The translations under genes were made by a program, and so were the position numbers. This document shows, in pieces, positions 30,561 through 41,490 of a stretch of 64,000 nucleotides of DNA (the stretch's first letter is position 1; each line of letters starts with the position of its first letter). Source of the stretch: Acanthacorydalis orientalis (taxonomy: Eukaryota; Arthropoda; Insecta; Megaloptera; Corydalidae). The notes under the pieces are model-generated. The model had not been told where the DNA came from, made no database searches, and saw only the letters and a program-made list of their open reading frames with translations. Location of the stretch: NCBI GenBank assembly GCA_034766995.1, contig CM068325.1:2843431-2907430 (forward strand). The letters run 5' to 3'.

Positions 30561-31267
30561 CTGTGTAAAGCGCAATGTTATATCTGTAACCGTTCTCATA
30601 CTATTTACATTTCTCAGCGTCCATCTTCGTGATTCTGTTAAATCGTTACTTTTTAATTAATCGTTAGTTTCGGGCGGGATTGCCGATCGATTTTCCATGA
30701 AAAAAAATGTATAATATAGAGAATCGGACGCTCTTTTGAACGGAGCAAGTCGCTACTAACTAGTGTTCTATCAATAACCGTACGAACACACATATCTTGT
30801 GCATTTGCGATTAAAATAATTTTAAACTTTTTCAATATTTGAAACGACAATAAATCAGAATAGCACTGCAACTAAACACATAACACATATTTGTGTGTGT
30901 GTATATATATATATATTCATACGAATCAACAATCACACACACACTTTTAAAATACATTCTGAAAAATTGAATAAATTCAAACTTTGAATTATAAAATATA
31001 AGAAATATCCTGTTGGTATCCAACTAAACACGCTTACGCATCATTTCAAATTTAAAGAGTAGATTAGCCGTCTAGGTGCATTTGAGTAAACTTTTAGCAA
31101 GAAGCACAACAAAATAAAATTTATTTAGACATAAATCTGTGTGTATGTATGTCGATCACGTTTTTATTCGTACCTGAAATGGAATATAACCATCAACGAG
31201 CACAGTTTACTAATTTTAATGATAAGAGAATAATATAAAAGTCTCAATTAATATACGTTCAATTCAC
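30561..31267. other. AT-rich spacer, nothing coding
   Basis: Contains a short (TG)n(TA)n run near 30893-30917 and no recognisable gene or element. Confidence 0.55.
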
Positions 31268-31449
31268 TCACAAGGGGAGGATACGACCTCGGAAATTGAC
31301 TTTCGGACCAAACTTCGTGTAGTGGTAGGGCACTCTAGAGATATTATTGTAGTAACGTACTTATTATAGCGCGCATCATCGAGTCATTTTCGAGAAAAAA
31401 GGCTCGAAAGTTTACGCATCAGGTTTATGAGAGGAAAATTTAAAGCTTT

Positions 31450-31525
31450 GCCAACTAGCTTGATAGGTAAGCAGTAGCGAACTGGTTTAAGAGTCTGACG
31501 TGCTCGATTCATGCATTTTTTTTCT
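31450..31525 (+). ncRNA. tRNA-like module, left arm C (B box deleted)
   Basis: CTAGCTTGATAGGTAAGCAG, then AACTGGTTTAAGAGTCTGAC and a T-run. The stretch that carries GGTTCGAG in other copies is missing, so this module has lost its B box. Confidence 0.35.
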
Positions 31526-31917
31526 TCGCTGAATTATTATTTAATGCATTTTATTAAAAAAAATATATTTAAATAAAGTTGAAATGACATTCTCTTGCAA
31601 TTTTCTTTCAAGAAACGCTCTTTTTCAAATTTCTACAATTTTATTTCGAAAAATTATTTTTTCTCGAATATTTAAATTTTTAGCATTATTTTGCAAACAT
31701 ATTCGAATATTGAAGTGTTCATGTTTGCAAAATAATGTAGAAAATTAACAAAAAAACATTAAAAAATCATTTTTTGAAATAAAATTGCAGAAATTTGCAA
31801 AAGAGCGTTTTTCGAAAGAAAATTGCCAGAAAATGTTATTTCATATATAATTATAAATATATCTTTCAATAAAATACACTGAAAGCATTAAATAATTATG
31901 CAGGTGAAGAAAAAAAA

Positions 31918-32015
31918 ACTGTATGAATCAACGGAGACTCGAGCCACACACGTTAGACACTACAAGCCTGTGCGCTAGCACATAGCTACTGAGATACTTG
32001 GACGAAAGTTAAATA
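31918..32015 (-). ncRNA. tRNA-like module, right arm C
   Basis: On the minus strand: TAGCTATGTGCTAGCGC, CAGGCTTGTAGTGTCTAACG and GGCTCGAGTCTC, then an A/T-rich stretch with a T-run. GCTA/TAGC can pair as a D-stem-like helix. Confidence 0.4.
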
Positions 32016-32348
32016 ATTTCTCTTATAAGATGCAGAAACTTTGGAGTCTTTTTTTTCTAGAAAATTGTTTGGTAGTGTCAGCTAGTACGTTACTACATTA
32101 ATACCTTATAGATATCCTAATACTACACGAAGTTCGGTCCCGAAGTCAATTTTCGAGGTCGTATCCCTCCCCTTGTCAGAGTGTCACCCGCTCATTTGTG
32201 CTCCATGCACATTCGCGCACACTTTTATGTAGTGTGTATCGCCTGCAAGAGTCCGGACTCGGCGAACACTCACATACACACCTTTGCCAAGGCCCCACTC
32301 TGTTGTCAAGAGTGGTGATCGTGACATAGAGGACGAGCACCGGGAATC

Positions 32349-32389
32349 TGCTGACACACACACACACACACATTATATATATATATATA
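32349..32389. repeat. (CA)n(TA)n microsatellite
   Basis: A CA run passes into TA and ends at the mariner insertion point. Confidence 0.9.
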
Positions 32390-33317
32390 CAAGGTTAGAC
32401 AATTAAGTAATGCGACCGATTTTTTTTCTCGGCCTGTGGTAACACTGCGAACCTGTAACTCTGCCACCGTAATAGCAGATCCCTACTCTCTCGATTGAGA
32501 CCTTGACCACCCTCGTACGATCATTTCTTCGCCAGCTGTTTAGTGTTTTGTAACGACGCGCGAGTAATGCATGTCACGAAAATGGAACAGAGAAATTTAG
32601 AGCAACGGTGCGCGATAAAATTTTGTGCAAAACTCGGCGAAACCGCGACAGAAACTTATGAAAAAGTGCTTAAAGTGTATGGTAGTGATGCCCTGAGTCG
32701 TAGTCAGGTGCTTCGGTGGCATGCCGATTTTAAAAAAGGCCGTGAGAGCGTCAAAGACGAGGCGCGGAGCGGAAGGCCAATTCAAGTGCGAACCGACGCG
32801 AATGCGCAGCGCGTGCGCGCCCTTGTTCGTCAAGACCGGCGACTAACCATTCGAATGTTGTATTCTACCGCAATGTGCTCGAAAAATTACGAAAAAGGGT
32901 GCTCAGAGTGCGTCCAGAGATCGCGAAGACTTGGGTTCTGCATCACGACAATGCTCCCTGTCACAGTGCGTTCAGTGTCTCTCAGTTTTTGGCGTCTAAA
33001 GGCATCGCAACGTTACCACAGCCGCCCTATTCACCGGACATGTCACCCTGCGACTTTTTCCTATTCCCCCATATGAAAAAATTCGTCAAAGGTCGACATT
33101 GTGACTCCGTTGAAGATATCCAAGAATCTGTGACGAGGGTACTCGGAGAGGTCCCACAAGAAGTGTTCCAGAATTGTTACGAAAACTGGAAAACTCGCTG
33201 GAATAAGTGTATAGATGCGGGAGGGGACTACTTTGAAGGGAATCGCAGCGATGTACCTTAATTTTTAAATATACTCGATTTTTGAATTTTGTCGCATTAC
33301 TTAATTGTCTGACCTCG
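32390..33317 (+). mobile_element. mariner, AGGTTAGACAATTAAG family, copy a (middle deleted)
   Basis: Inverted ends AGGTTAGACAATTAAGTAAT and ATTACTTAATTGTCTGACCT, flanked by TA. About 0.93 kb. A second copy with a different deletion is at 44837-45757. Confidence 0.9.
32582..33261 (+). pseudogene. mariner transposase with N-terminus but no first catalytic motif
   Basis: Begins [20 protein letters not shown] and carries the first helix-turn-helix and GRP linker ([34 protein letters not shown]), as in GVQW3-like mariner proteins. After DRRLTIRML the sequence jumps and shifts frame to [31 protein letters not shown] (second Asp), [17 protein letters not shown] (third Asp) and NRSDVP. Spacing between the second and third Asp is 34, as in classic mariner. 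The region with the first Asp is deleted. Confidence 0.88.
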
Positions 33318-33344
33318 TATATATTTATAATTTATCTAAATTTC

Positions 33345-34412
33345 TGACCGAGGTAAAAATGGACTAATTCTCTTAATAGTCAACACAAAAAATAAAAAAA
33401 TAAAATAAAAATGAATTTTATTGGTCTTAAATTTGTACAGGGCCGGGTTTGGCTTTATGATTTATGAAGTTGGTGCGGTGCCCTTACCAGGTTTGGTATT
33501 TAACCGCTTTGTATGTGTGGATTGTGGATTGTGTGTCGTGTTTTGGTGATTTTTATTAATGTCTCTACTTGCGTTCCGAGAAAAATTTTCAAAAAACCGG
33601 GATTGTGTTGTGGTTTGTGTACTTAACCTAACTTATGCTAACTTAAATGCTAGGTTTGCACGTAGCGCTATGTTCATGACTTAGTGTCCCTAGATTATGT
33701 ATCACTGATCACTGTGTCACTATCACTGCACTGACACTTAGTGTTTTTAATGTTTTAGAAGCTTGGCCTCTGAGATCAGAGGCTTTCCCCTGGCACGTTT
33801 GGACAGCGTCCACTTCTTTGCCAGGCTCGTTCTGCTGATGTTCTTCACGTACGGGTTGACGTGCAGTTCGCGCCTGGACAGGAATCTGGAGGTGAGGGAT
33901 TTGGCAAATTTCCTGACGGATTCGATGTTGCAGGTTTGGTGGATTAGTTTATTGATTGTGTGGCGCTCAGCGCCGGTGATGAGACGGAGAGTTTTGGATT
34001 GGAAGGTTTGCAGGTTCTTCCAGTTCGTGTCGCAGGTGGCGGCCCACACGGGCAGCGCGTACGTGAAGATGGAGCGTATGCACGCTCTGTAGATGTTGAC
34101 CTTCGTAGCTGTTGGCAGCCCGTTCGCCCTGAGCAGCGGCATCAGGATGAAGCGGGCTGAGCGCGCCTTCTTGAGTAGCTCTCGGACCCCAGCTGAGAAG
34201 TTCAGCTTGGAGTCGAGCTTGAGGTCGAGGTACTTGATATTTGTCTGCGTTGTGATGGTTGTCCCACCAAAGGTGATGTTCCTAGGTGACTGGCGGTTGC
34301 AGGCGAAGATCGCGGCGTCGGTCTTCGCTGCGTTAATTTTGATCTGATTTCTAGCCATGTACCTCTCGATCCTACTAAGGGAATCTTCGAGGAGTACGAC
34401 GGAATAGTCAAC
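33345..34412 (-). pseudogene. jockey-type reverse transcriptase C-terminus
   Basis: On the minus strand a 203-residue frame, extended upstream by SVVLLEDSLSRIERY, reads NQIKINAAKTDAAIF, YLDLKLDSKLNFSAG, IYRACIRSIFTYALPVWAAT and LQTFQSKTLRLITGAERH. This is the thumb and C-terminal part of jockey/CR1-type ORF2. The element is 5' truncated near 34410. About 400 bp of 3' untranslated sequence follow the stop at 33747. The remaining frame is open, so the insertion is not very old. Confidence 0.8.
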
Positions 34413-34497
34413 ACGGATTTAATCCTATATATAAGATGATTTGGGTACACATACCTGTTGCACTAATCACCATTTTCAAAATAATATCAAAGAACTA

Positions 34498-35397
34498 GAG
34501 ATTCTCAATCGACGAGTTTATACAAGTCGATAGTTTTGGAAAGAGGCCTGTCTTCACAACCATCTCTAGTCATATCATTAACACAGAAAAAAATCAATAT
34601 ACCAGTGCAAACAGACGAACGGAGACCATAGTGGATCAATATCCACGCCGGGATGTGAATAAGAACTAGGTTTTAATCGTTCTAATCAGTGAAGGATATC
34701 AGTTAGACGGACGAGGAAATTTCTCGAATCAATTATAAGTGAAACGTGGAAAAAAAACAGGAAAGATCTGTGTGTAATTTTGTGCCAATCGTGTGGAAGT
34801 ATTGTAACACATGTTGTAGATTATTATTATTATAAGAGGTATCAAATATAAATAAACACATGAATGAGTCAATTTTTATCCTAAATAGAGGATAACATGG
34901 GTGCAGACCTGTTGAATGATAATACTTTTTTTTCATAAAAAAAATCAAAGCACAAGACAAATCTCAATCGACACAGATTGACGAGTTCGAATGTGTCCGT
35001 AGTGTTGAAGAGAGGCCTGTCTTCACAACCCTCTCCAGTCGTATTATTACCATAGACAACCAGATGGAAGAAATATTAATGCACTAGAGCAAACAGGTGA
35101 AAGGTGATCGTATCTGTTCTGAAAGTGAAACGAATCCGTACCAACGTCGGGGTGTGAAGAAGAACTGGGTTTTAATCGTCATTACAGTGAAGGACATCGG
35201 TATGAACGACCGTGTGTACTGTTCAATAGCGGACGGGGGAAATTGTTCGAATCAACTATACGTTAAAAATGGAAAAAAACCCAGGAAAGTTTCATACATG
35301 ATTTGTGCCGATCGCGCGGGAGTATTGTAACACGTGTTGTAGATTATTATTACTATAGATGATATGAATTATAAATAAACACAGGAATGAGTAAAAT
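34498..35397 (+). repeat. Direct duplication of a roughly 400-bp unit
   Basis: The two halves (about 34498-34870 and 34962-35397) share in order AAGAGAGGCCTGTCTTCACA, GGTTTTAATCGT, CAGTGAAGGA, TCGAATCAA, GGAAAGAT/GGAAAGTT, GTATTGTAACACATGTTGTA and ATAAATAAACACA. Both end just after an AATAAA signal. No conserved protein frame spans both halves, so a duplicated non-coding transcript or repeat is more likely than a gene pair. Confidence 0.75.
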
Positions 35398-36088
35398 CGC
35401 GATTAATGTTTTTATAGTATAATCGAGTACCATGGAATGATAAACAGGAGGATAACTCGTATCGATGAGCAGATCCATGTTTGATTCCTCTACATAGTGT
35501 TTCAATCATGTCGGAATTCACTGATAGAAACGAACAACTCGTAGAGACGATTCACGAGCGATGGACGGAGATCGACATTAAAGAAATATACTTCCACCGT
35601 TTTTTCGGCGTTGTTCAAAGGCGTTATTCGAATGTCAAGTGACCTGTTCGAAGGTCCATCCTCATCGTATCGATATCCAAACGAAACGGTGACTCCTCGA
35701 CGGGTAGTTATTCGATGTAAAGTATCCGAAAATCATTTAATGAAAAAAAAAACACGTACAGTTTCCCTCTTCATGTCGATTCGTTTCCATCTTGAAACTT
35801 TTTGTATTGTTCTAATCGGGTTTAACACTGATGATTTTCGATTCGACAACAGACTTACAAGAAGCCGAAGAGCTTTACATAATGTTTATAAGAGGTTTTC
35901 AAGACCAGTAAGGGAGCGTCTTTGTTAACATTCTGGAGCTCAGAATGAAGTAAAGCGGCCTCGAAGAGGACATAATTTTGAGAAAATCTTATCAGACTCA
36001 CAGCCGGGATGTCGCAGAGCAGCGAGTTCAGACATCCTGTTCGTAAGAGGAACGTGATGGACAAAAATTTTCCGGGTCACTCGATATC
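35398..36088. other. Unassigned sequence
   Basis: Plus frames include SEFTDRNEQLVETIHERWTE and, in another frame, SRRALHNVYKRFSRPV. They are separated by stops and match no family I recognise. Could be a decayed gene or element. Confidence 0.3.
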
Positions 36089-36091
36089 CTC

Positions 36092-36515
36092 CAAGGGGAG
36101 GGCACGACCTAACTTCGTGTAGTGATAGGGTATCCCAAAGGTATTAATATAGTGATGTACTATCTCGCACTATCCAGCCATTTACGAGAAAAAAAAGCCC
36201 CAAAGTTTCTGCATCAGGTTTGTGACAGAAAAATTTTGTAGCTTTGTCAACTAGCTTGACAGCTAATCGGTATCGAGTCGGCTTGTGTCTAACGTGACAG
36301 GTTCAAAAGTCTCTCGCTCGATTCATGCAGTTTTTTGTTTCTTCATTGAATTATTATTTATTGCATTTTATTAAAAAACATATTATATAAAGATGAATTT
36401 AGATTTTCTTGCAATTTTTTTCAAAAAATCCTCTTTTAAATTTTTATAATTTTATTTTAGAACATGATTTTGTCTAAATTTTTTTTAAATTTTATAAATT
36501 TCGGAAACATGATTA
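36092..36515. mobile_element. Foldback element, left arm only (copy D)
   Basis: Starts CAAGGGGAGGGCACGACCTA, with a short deletion removing the GGAAATTGACTTTGG block, then GTGATAGGGTATCCCAAAGG and the usual arm. It contains a tRNA-like module (TAGCTTGACAGCTAATCGG ... GGTTCAAAAGTC) and stops at the central region. The right arm is missing. Confidence 0.65.
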
Positions 36516-36539
36516 TAGTGTTGTTCAGAACCTCTAATA

Positions 36540-36902
36540 CAATTATCTTATTTTTTTTACTCAGTAAACAAGTATATATTAATAAATTAAATATATAAAT
36601 TATTTTATGACAATTTTTTCGCTCAAATTGATGTCTGATTATCGATATTACCGTTTATGAAGATAAATAGTAAAAACGTTTCTTTTCTCCGGGATTGAAA
36701 TATAATTTTCAATTTAAATCACAAATAATGTATATCTTACTGAAAACACTGAATCCTTCAATATATTTTATGTCTATGTCCATGCATTTTTAATACATTG
36801 AACTTAAATTCAAATCTGAATTGAAATATTTAATTTCAATTTGAATAAATAAAATTATCATATCCATAAGATAAATAAGTTGAAATGTGAATATTTTTAG
36901 GA
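36540..36902. repeat. Dispersed AT-rich repeat preceding (TA)n, copy 1
   Basis: Blocks TATATTAATAAATTAAATAT, TGATGTCTGATTATCGATAT, CAATATATTTTATGTCTATG and ATCCATAAGATAAATAAG recur in the same order at 62670-63080. Both copies lead into a long (TA)n tract. Confidence 0.6.
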
Positions 36903-37090
<188 letters not shown>

Positions 37091-37152
37091 AATTATTCAC
37101 ATAAAATATAACGTTGTAGAAAATAATTTATCTGCGAAGTTTAGACATACTA

Positions 37153-37154
<2 letters not shown>

Positions 37155-37194
<40 letters not shown>

Positions 37195-37195
37195 G
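37155..37195. repeat. (TA)n microsatellite
   Basis: Pure TA run. Confidence 0.9.
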
Positions 37196-37352
37196 AGTAC
37201 GTTGTGATATATCTGTGATAATAATTATATATACATAATATGTTTAAAAAAATATGTTTATTGTTGCATTTGGCTCATGTAGATGCTTATAATTGACAAG
37301 AGGCCGAGCTCAGCGAGCAAGGGGTGAAGTCCTCTTGTATATGTATACACAA

Positions 37353-37425
<73 letters not shown>
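37353..37425. repeat. (CA)n(TA)n microsatellite
   Basis: CACACACAC then a TA run of about 60 bp. It follows the shared repeat with GACAAGAGGCC. Confidence 0.9.
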
Positions 37426-37567
37426 ACAAGGTGAAATTAAATTCGTATTTGAATTGAAGTATTTATTATCAATTTTATGAATCATGCATTTGATTAAAAA
37501 ATCGTACAATATAAATTATCATATCTGCAAAATAAATAATTCAAAATGTGAATATTCTTAAGATAAA

Positions 37568-37672
37568 TGTATATATATATATATATACATATATTATATA
37601 TATATATATATACACGATATATATGTATATATATATATATATACACGATATATATATATATATATATACGTT
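37568..37672. repeat. Compound (TA)n microsatellite
   Basis: TA runs interrupted by ACACGATATATATG twice, giving a small tandem structure. Confidence 0.85.
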
Positions 37673-37856
37673 TATCGTTAGAACAATTACATTTTAACTT
37701 AATTATTTCACAGATATGATAATTATATTTATTCAGTTCTAAGAAATTTATCACCAAGTACAATTCACTTGGTGATAAATTTTGACTATTCTCAAGTGCA
37801 TAATTATTAAAAATAATAACAAATATTTCAATTCAGATATGAATTTAATTTCACTT

Positions 37857-37892
<36 letters not shown>

Positions 37893-37939
37893 GTGGTCCC
37901 AGAAGTACCCGACCCAACAAAGAAAACACAGAACTTTGG

Positions 37940-38484
37940 AAAAAAATATATCTATTTTTCAACATAATCTCTTTTCAGCTCTATACACTTTTCCGAGTGA
38001 TGTTCAATAAGTTCGATACCCTTTTTATAATAAGAGCTGACTTTCTCCTCAAAATACCCATTAACTGCCGACATCGCTTCTTCATCGTTGGGAAATCTTT
38101 GACCACTGAGCCATTTTTTCAAGTTTGGGAACAGAAAATAATCCGAGGGAGCTAAATCTGGCGAATGGGGTGCATGAGGTAGCGATTCAAACCTTAATTC
38201 ATAAATTTTGGCCATTGCAATGACGGATTCGTGAGCTGGTGCATTGTTTTCATGAAACAACACTTTCTTCTTAGACGAATGCGGTCGTTTTTGCTTGATT
38301 TCTTCGCTCAAACGGTGCAATAAGTTCGCATAATACTCGCCGTTGATAGTTTTTTTTTCGAGATAGTCAATGAAAATTATCCCACGCGCATCCCAAAAAA
38401 CCGACGCCATGACCTTGCCTGCAGATGAAACGGTCTTCGCCTTCTTTGGAGCCGATTCTCCCTTTTCAGTCCATTGTTTTGATT
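37940..38484 (-). pseudogene. mariner copy 3 transposase, C-terminal half
   Basis: Carries ASVFWDARGIIFIDYLEK, YYANLLHRLSEEIKQKRP, the second catalytic motif with Asn instead of Asp (HENNAPAH), and DLAPSDYFLFPNLKK. It joins the N-terminal half at 41491-42019 across the insertion. The lost second Asp would inactivate it. Confidence 0.85.
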
Positions 38485-38794
38485 GTTATTGTTGAATTTT
38501 AGCAAAATAAGGCAGTGTAATTTGAATGTTAGTTTCTAAGTAAATTGCGGTACCGTTCAAGTCAGGTATAAGGGCGCGAATACCTGTCCTGTACCACAAT
38601 AGAATAATAAATTTTACTGCTGCGGAGATGAACTGCTAATGGTTATTTCGGGTTTTTCCCTTAATTAAAAATAAGCAGGTCAGAACTGTTCGTCGGCACG
38701 TATACAAAATTGTCATAATCCCTTTTTCCCTTTCCAAAGGCCAAGCAATAAATAGTTTTTGCAGCGACACGATATAAAAGCGTCGCTACCGCCA

Positions 38795-38805
38795 AAAATA
38801 GTGAA
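38795..38805. repeat. LINE target duplication, left copy
   Basis: AAAATAGTGAA, an exact 11-bp match to 41329-41339. Confidence 0.85.
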
Positions 38806-41096
38806 TGGCGGGCGATTCGAATGCGAAGCATCCGTCATGGCACTCGCGCGTACCGAACGCGCGGGGGCGCACGCTGGCACGACACGCATTATCCTCTGGG
38901 TATGCTGTCGTGGCACCCACGGACATCACGCACCTGGACACTCGTGGTCAAGGTGACGTGCTGGACGTGGCAATCCTGAAGGACGTAGCCGGTGACTACG
39001 GGCTGTGGTCTCTGTCGGAACTCGACTCTGATCACAACCCGGTGTTGCTGTCGCTATCGGACTCGGGCGTGCAAGACCCGGTTCGTCCGCAGTTTAACAC
39101 TCGGATTGACTGGGATAGCTACAGCGAGCGAGTCGAGGCGCGGATTAACCTCCGTGACCACATCGGCTCCGTGGCGGAGGCAGAGAGCGCTTTGGACCAC
39201 TTACACAGTGCTGTTCGCGACGCGATCACCGAGAGCCGAATTCAAACTCGGCGATTGCCACCATACCGCCAGCTACCGCACGACGTGCGCGAGTTAATCC
39301 GGAGGAAGAACCGGATCAGGAAGCGATGGCAGCGTTTTCGCCACCCGGACGACCGCAGGCTACTAAACCGCCTTGGCCGCGAGGTCAGGGAGGAGGTAGT
39401 TAAGCACAGGGATAGCACTTGGTTCGACGAGACGATGGCCATGTCCACAGACGATTCGTCGCTGTGGGCATGTACACGTCGGTTGACCAAGGGCCGATCC
39501 AGGTGCGTTGCGCTAGAAAGGGATGACGGTAGCGTTGCCACCGACCCACAGGAGAAGGCCGACGTTTTCGCGGACAGCCTGGAGGCTCAGTTTACGACTG
39601 ATCCTCCAGGTGTCCCCGAGAGCGCGGAGTATGTCGAGGCATTCGTTCGTCGATACCTCGCCATGCCACCGGCTCACTCGCCTGACTTTCTGACACCCGG
39701 AGACGTCGCCGGGGTGATTAGCGCACTCGCAGTTAAAAAAGCAGCAGGAGACGATGAAGTCGGGAATGCTGCACTGAAACGTCTTCCTGGGAGGGCCCTA
39801 GTGTTGCTGGCGAAGATCTTTAACGGGATCTATCAGACCGGACACTTCCCCTCCCGCTGGAAACTTGCGAAAGTCATCGCAGTGCCAAAGCCGGGCAAGT
39901 CGCTGAAAAATCCCGTGAACTATCGTCCGATTTCCCTGCTCTCCTCCGTGAGTAAGGTGTTCGAGAGAACCCTGCTCAAGAGGATGCTCGATGTTGTGTC
40001 CGCTCGCGGACTCATCATCGACGAGCAGTTTGGATTTCGCGCTGGTCACGAGACGACGCAGCAGCTTGTCCGTCTCACGGAACGCGTGACCCGCGGCTTC
40101 AATGAGAACCGCGCCACTGGCGTCGTGTTTCTAGACATTGAAAAAGCGTTCGACAAGGTCTGGCATGCCGGCCTCCTGTACAAGCTCGTGTATTTGGGCT
40201 TCCCCGATAGTATGATCCACCTGGTGGCGTCATATCTTGAGGGTCGGTCCTTTTACGTGAGTGTTGACGGGGAGCGGTCTAGTGTCAGACCAATAGCGGC
40301 CGGTGTCCCGCAGGGAAGCGTAGTGGGTCCTGTACTGTTCAACCTGTACGTCAACGACGTGCCGAGGGATCAGTCCATGGCGCTCTTTGCGGACGACACC
40401 GCGGTAATTGTGCAATCATGGCAACCGAAAGTCATCCACCGTAAGCTGCAGGTGCACCTGTCTGAGCTCGAAACGTACTACCGTACGTGGAGGGTGAGGG
40501 TGAACACGCAGAAGACGGTGGCGGTCATGTTTCGCCCGCCCAGATGCGCGAAGCGCGAACCCGAGCCTCTCGAGTTCTGCGGTTCGCGTATCGGGTGGTC
40601 GAGCGAGGCCAAGTACCTAGGGGTCATGCTCGACCGGCGCCTGACCTTCAACAAGCACGTCTCGCACGTGCTGGCGAAGGCTCAGGGCCAGCTCTGCAGG
40701 CTGTACCCGCTGCTGAACAGGAAGTCGAAACTGTCGCTGAGAAGTAAGCGTCTGCTCTACCTCAGCTGCATTCGGCCGATTGTGACGTATGCGAGCACTG
40801 CCTGGGCTTATAACCCTTCTAACATCAAGCGGCTACAGGTGTTCCAAAACCGGGTCATGCGCCTCATCACCGACGCGCACTACCTGGTGAGGAACACCAC
40901 TCTTCACCGGGACCTCCGCCTCCCTACAATCGACGAGTTTGTCCGACGACAGGCTAGCCGGTTGTACGGGCGGGCGAGGTCCAGCGACAACGCCCTAGTC
41001 CGCGGACTGGGAAACAACGACCTCGTCGCCGAGCACTGCAGATACCAGCGGCCTAGCCTGCTGGTGGCGCAGCGCGAGGTGGACGACGGTCAGTGA
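38805..41096 (+). CDS. Endonuclease/reverse transcriptase ORF2 fragment
   Basis: It opens in the C-terminal part of an apurinic-type endonuclease (GDSNAKHPSW, where the family has GDFNAKH; then NARGRTLARH, DVLDVAIL, SELDSDHNPVLLSL, the SDH motif). A linker with an Arg-rich RKKNRIRKRWQRF segment follows. The RT contains AVPKPGKSLKNPVNYRPISL, DEQFGFRAGHETTQQL, LDIEKAFDKVWH, GVPQGSVVGPVLF and FADD. Its C-terminus has KYLGVMLDRRLTFNKHV and RPIVTYASTAW. The protein would nick DNA and copy element RNA. The N-terminal endonuclease residues are lost by 5' truncation, and the ATG straddles the target duplication, so it is not a natural start. Confidence 0.9.
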   Translation: MAGDSNAKHPSWHSRVPNARGRTLARHALSSGYAVVAPTDITHLDTRGQGDVLDVAILKDVAGDYGLWSLSELDSDHNPVLLSLSDSGVQDPVRPQFNTRIDWDSYSERVEARINLRDHIGSVAEAESALDHLHSAVRDAITESRIQTRRLPPYRQLPHDVRELIRRKNRIRKRWQRFRHPDDRRLLNRLGREVREEVVKHRDSTWFDETMAMSTDDSSLWACTRRLTKGRSRCVALERDDGSVATDPQEKADVFADSLEAQFTTDPPGVPESAEYVEAFVRRYLAMPPAHSPDFLTPGDVAGVISALAVKKAAGDDEVGNAALKRLPGRALVLLAKIFNGIYQTGHFPSRWKLAKVIAVPKPGKSLKNPVNYRPISLLSSVSKVFERTLLKRMLDVVSARGLIIDEQFGFRAGHETTQQLVRLTERVTRGFNENRATGVVFLDIEKAFDKVWHAGLLYKLVYLGFPDSMIHLVASYLEGRSFYVSVDGERSSVRPIAAGVPQGSVVGPVLFNLYVNDVPRDQSMALFADDTAVIVQSWQPKVIHRKLQVHLSELETYYRTWRVRVNTQKTVAVMFRPPRCAKREPEPLEFCGSRIGWSSEAKYLGVMLDRRLTFNKHVSHVLAKAQGQLCRLYPLLNRKSKLSLRSKRLLYLSCIRPIVTYASTAWAYNPSNIKRLQVFQNRVMRLITDAHYLVRNTTLHRDLRLPTIDEFVRRQASRLYGRARSSDNALVRGLGNNDLVAEHCRYQRPSLLVAQREVDDGQ

Positions 41097-41328
41097 CCTG
41101 GCGTCAGCCCTCCCCCCGAGGGCCAGTAAGAGGTCGGCCTTCACTGGTCGACCTGGAGCTCCGCTGGCCCAACAACAAGATTCTACCCCCTGGAGGGGGT
41201 AAAATGCTCACCCCACGAGAGTCTCCTCAACAAGCAACGCTCCAGCAATGCTAGCAACGCGAGCCGTGAACCCATTGGTTCGGCGCTTAACAAGCATGGG
41301 TCCCTCAGACCCTCGCTGCACACAAACG
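38806..41328 (+). mobile_element. jockey-type non-LTR retrotransposon, 5' truncated
   Basis: Bounded by the 11-bp duplication AAAATAGTGAA. It contains an unbroken 763-residue ORF2 piece and about 230 bp of 3' untranslated sequence. It has no obvious poly-A tail; the element ends in CTGCACACAAACG. It is markedly less AT-rich than its surroundings. With no stop or shift it is probably the youngest of the three nested insertions. Confidence 0.88.
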
Positions 41329-41339
41329 AAAATAGTGAA
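41329..41339. repeat. LINE target duplication, right copy
   Basis: AAAATAGTGAA, an exact match to 38795-38805. Confidence 0.85.
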
Positions 41340-41490
41340 GTCGCAAGTCAAACGTCTAGAGAGCAGTTGTCGAGCAATCACTATGTAACTCACAACTTTC
41401 TACATTTTTCTATCAATAAACTCATTTTTATTTTGAAGCAAATTAAACTCTGTTGTTTTATTTGTGTTTCAACCAAATAAATATTCAACA

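Larger units (their letters stand above)
31271..32175. mobile_element. Foldback element, copy C, with TCA duplication
   Basis: CAAGGGGAGGATACGACCTC at the left and GAGGTCGTATCCCTCCCCTT at the right, flanked by a perfect 3-bp duplication TCA. The arms are inverted repeats over most of their length and meet near 31700 at a palindromic centre (TTTGCAAACATATTCGAATA then TGTTTGCAAAATAATG). No coding frame. Confidence 0.85.
38490..41490. mobile_element. Solo LTR (TGTTGAAT...ATTCAACA) interrupted by a LINE
   Basis: Ends TGTTGAATTTTAGC and AAATATTCAACA form an 8-bp inverted TG...CA terminus. It is flanked by GTTAT on the left and GTTCT on the right, a 5-bp duplication with one change. The other mariner copies support it (GATTGTACTTTTG, GATTATTCTTTTG at the same point). 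It has TATAAAAGCG at 38773-38782 as an LTR promoter, and CAATAAAC near the 3' end. Without the LINE it is about 467 bp. A different LTR family from the TGTTATG one. Confidence 0.75.

Noticed and set aside
38805..38960. ATG at 38805 as a true gene start
   Set aside because: The ATG lies across the LINE target duplication and the protein begins in the middle of the endonuclease domain, so it is a truncation product.
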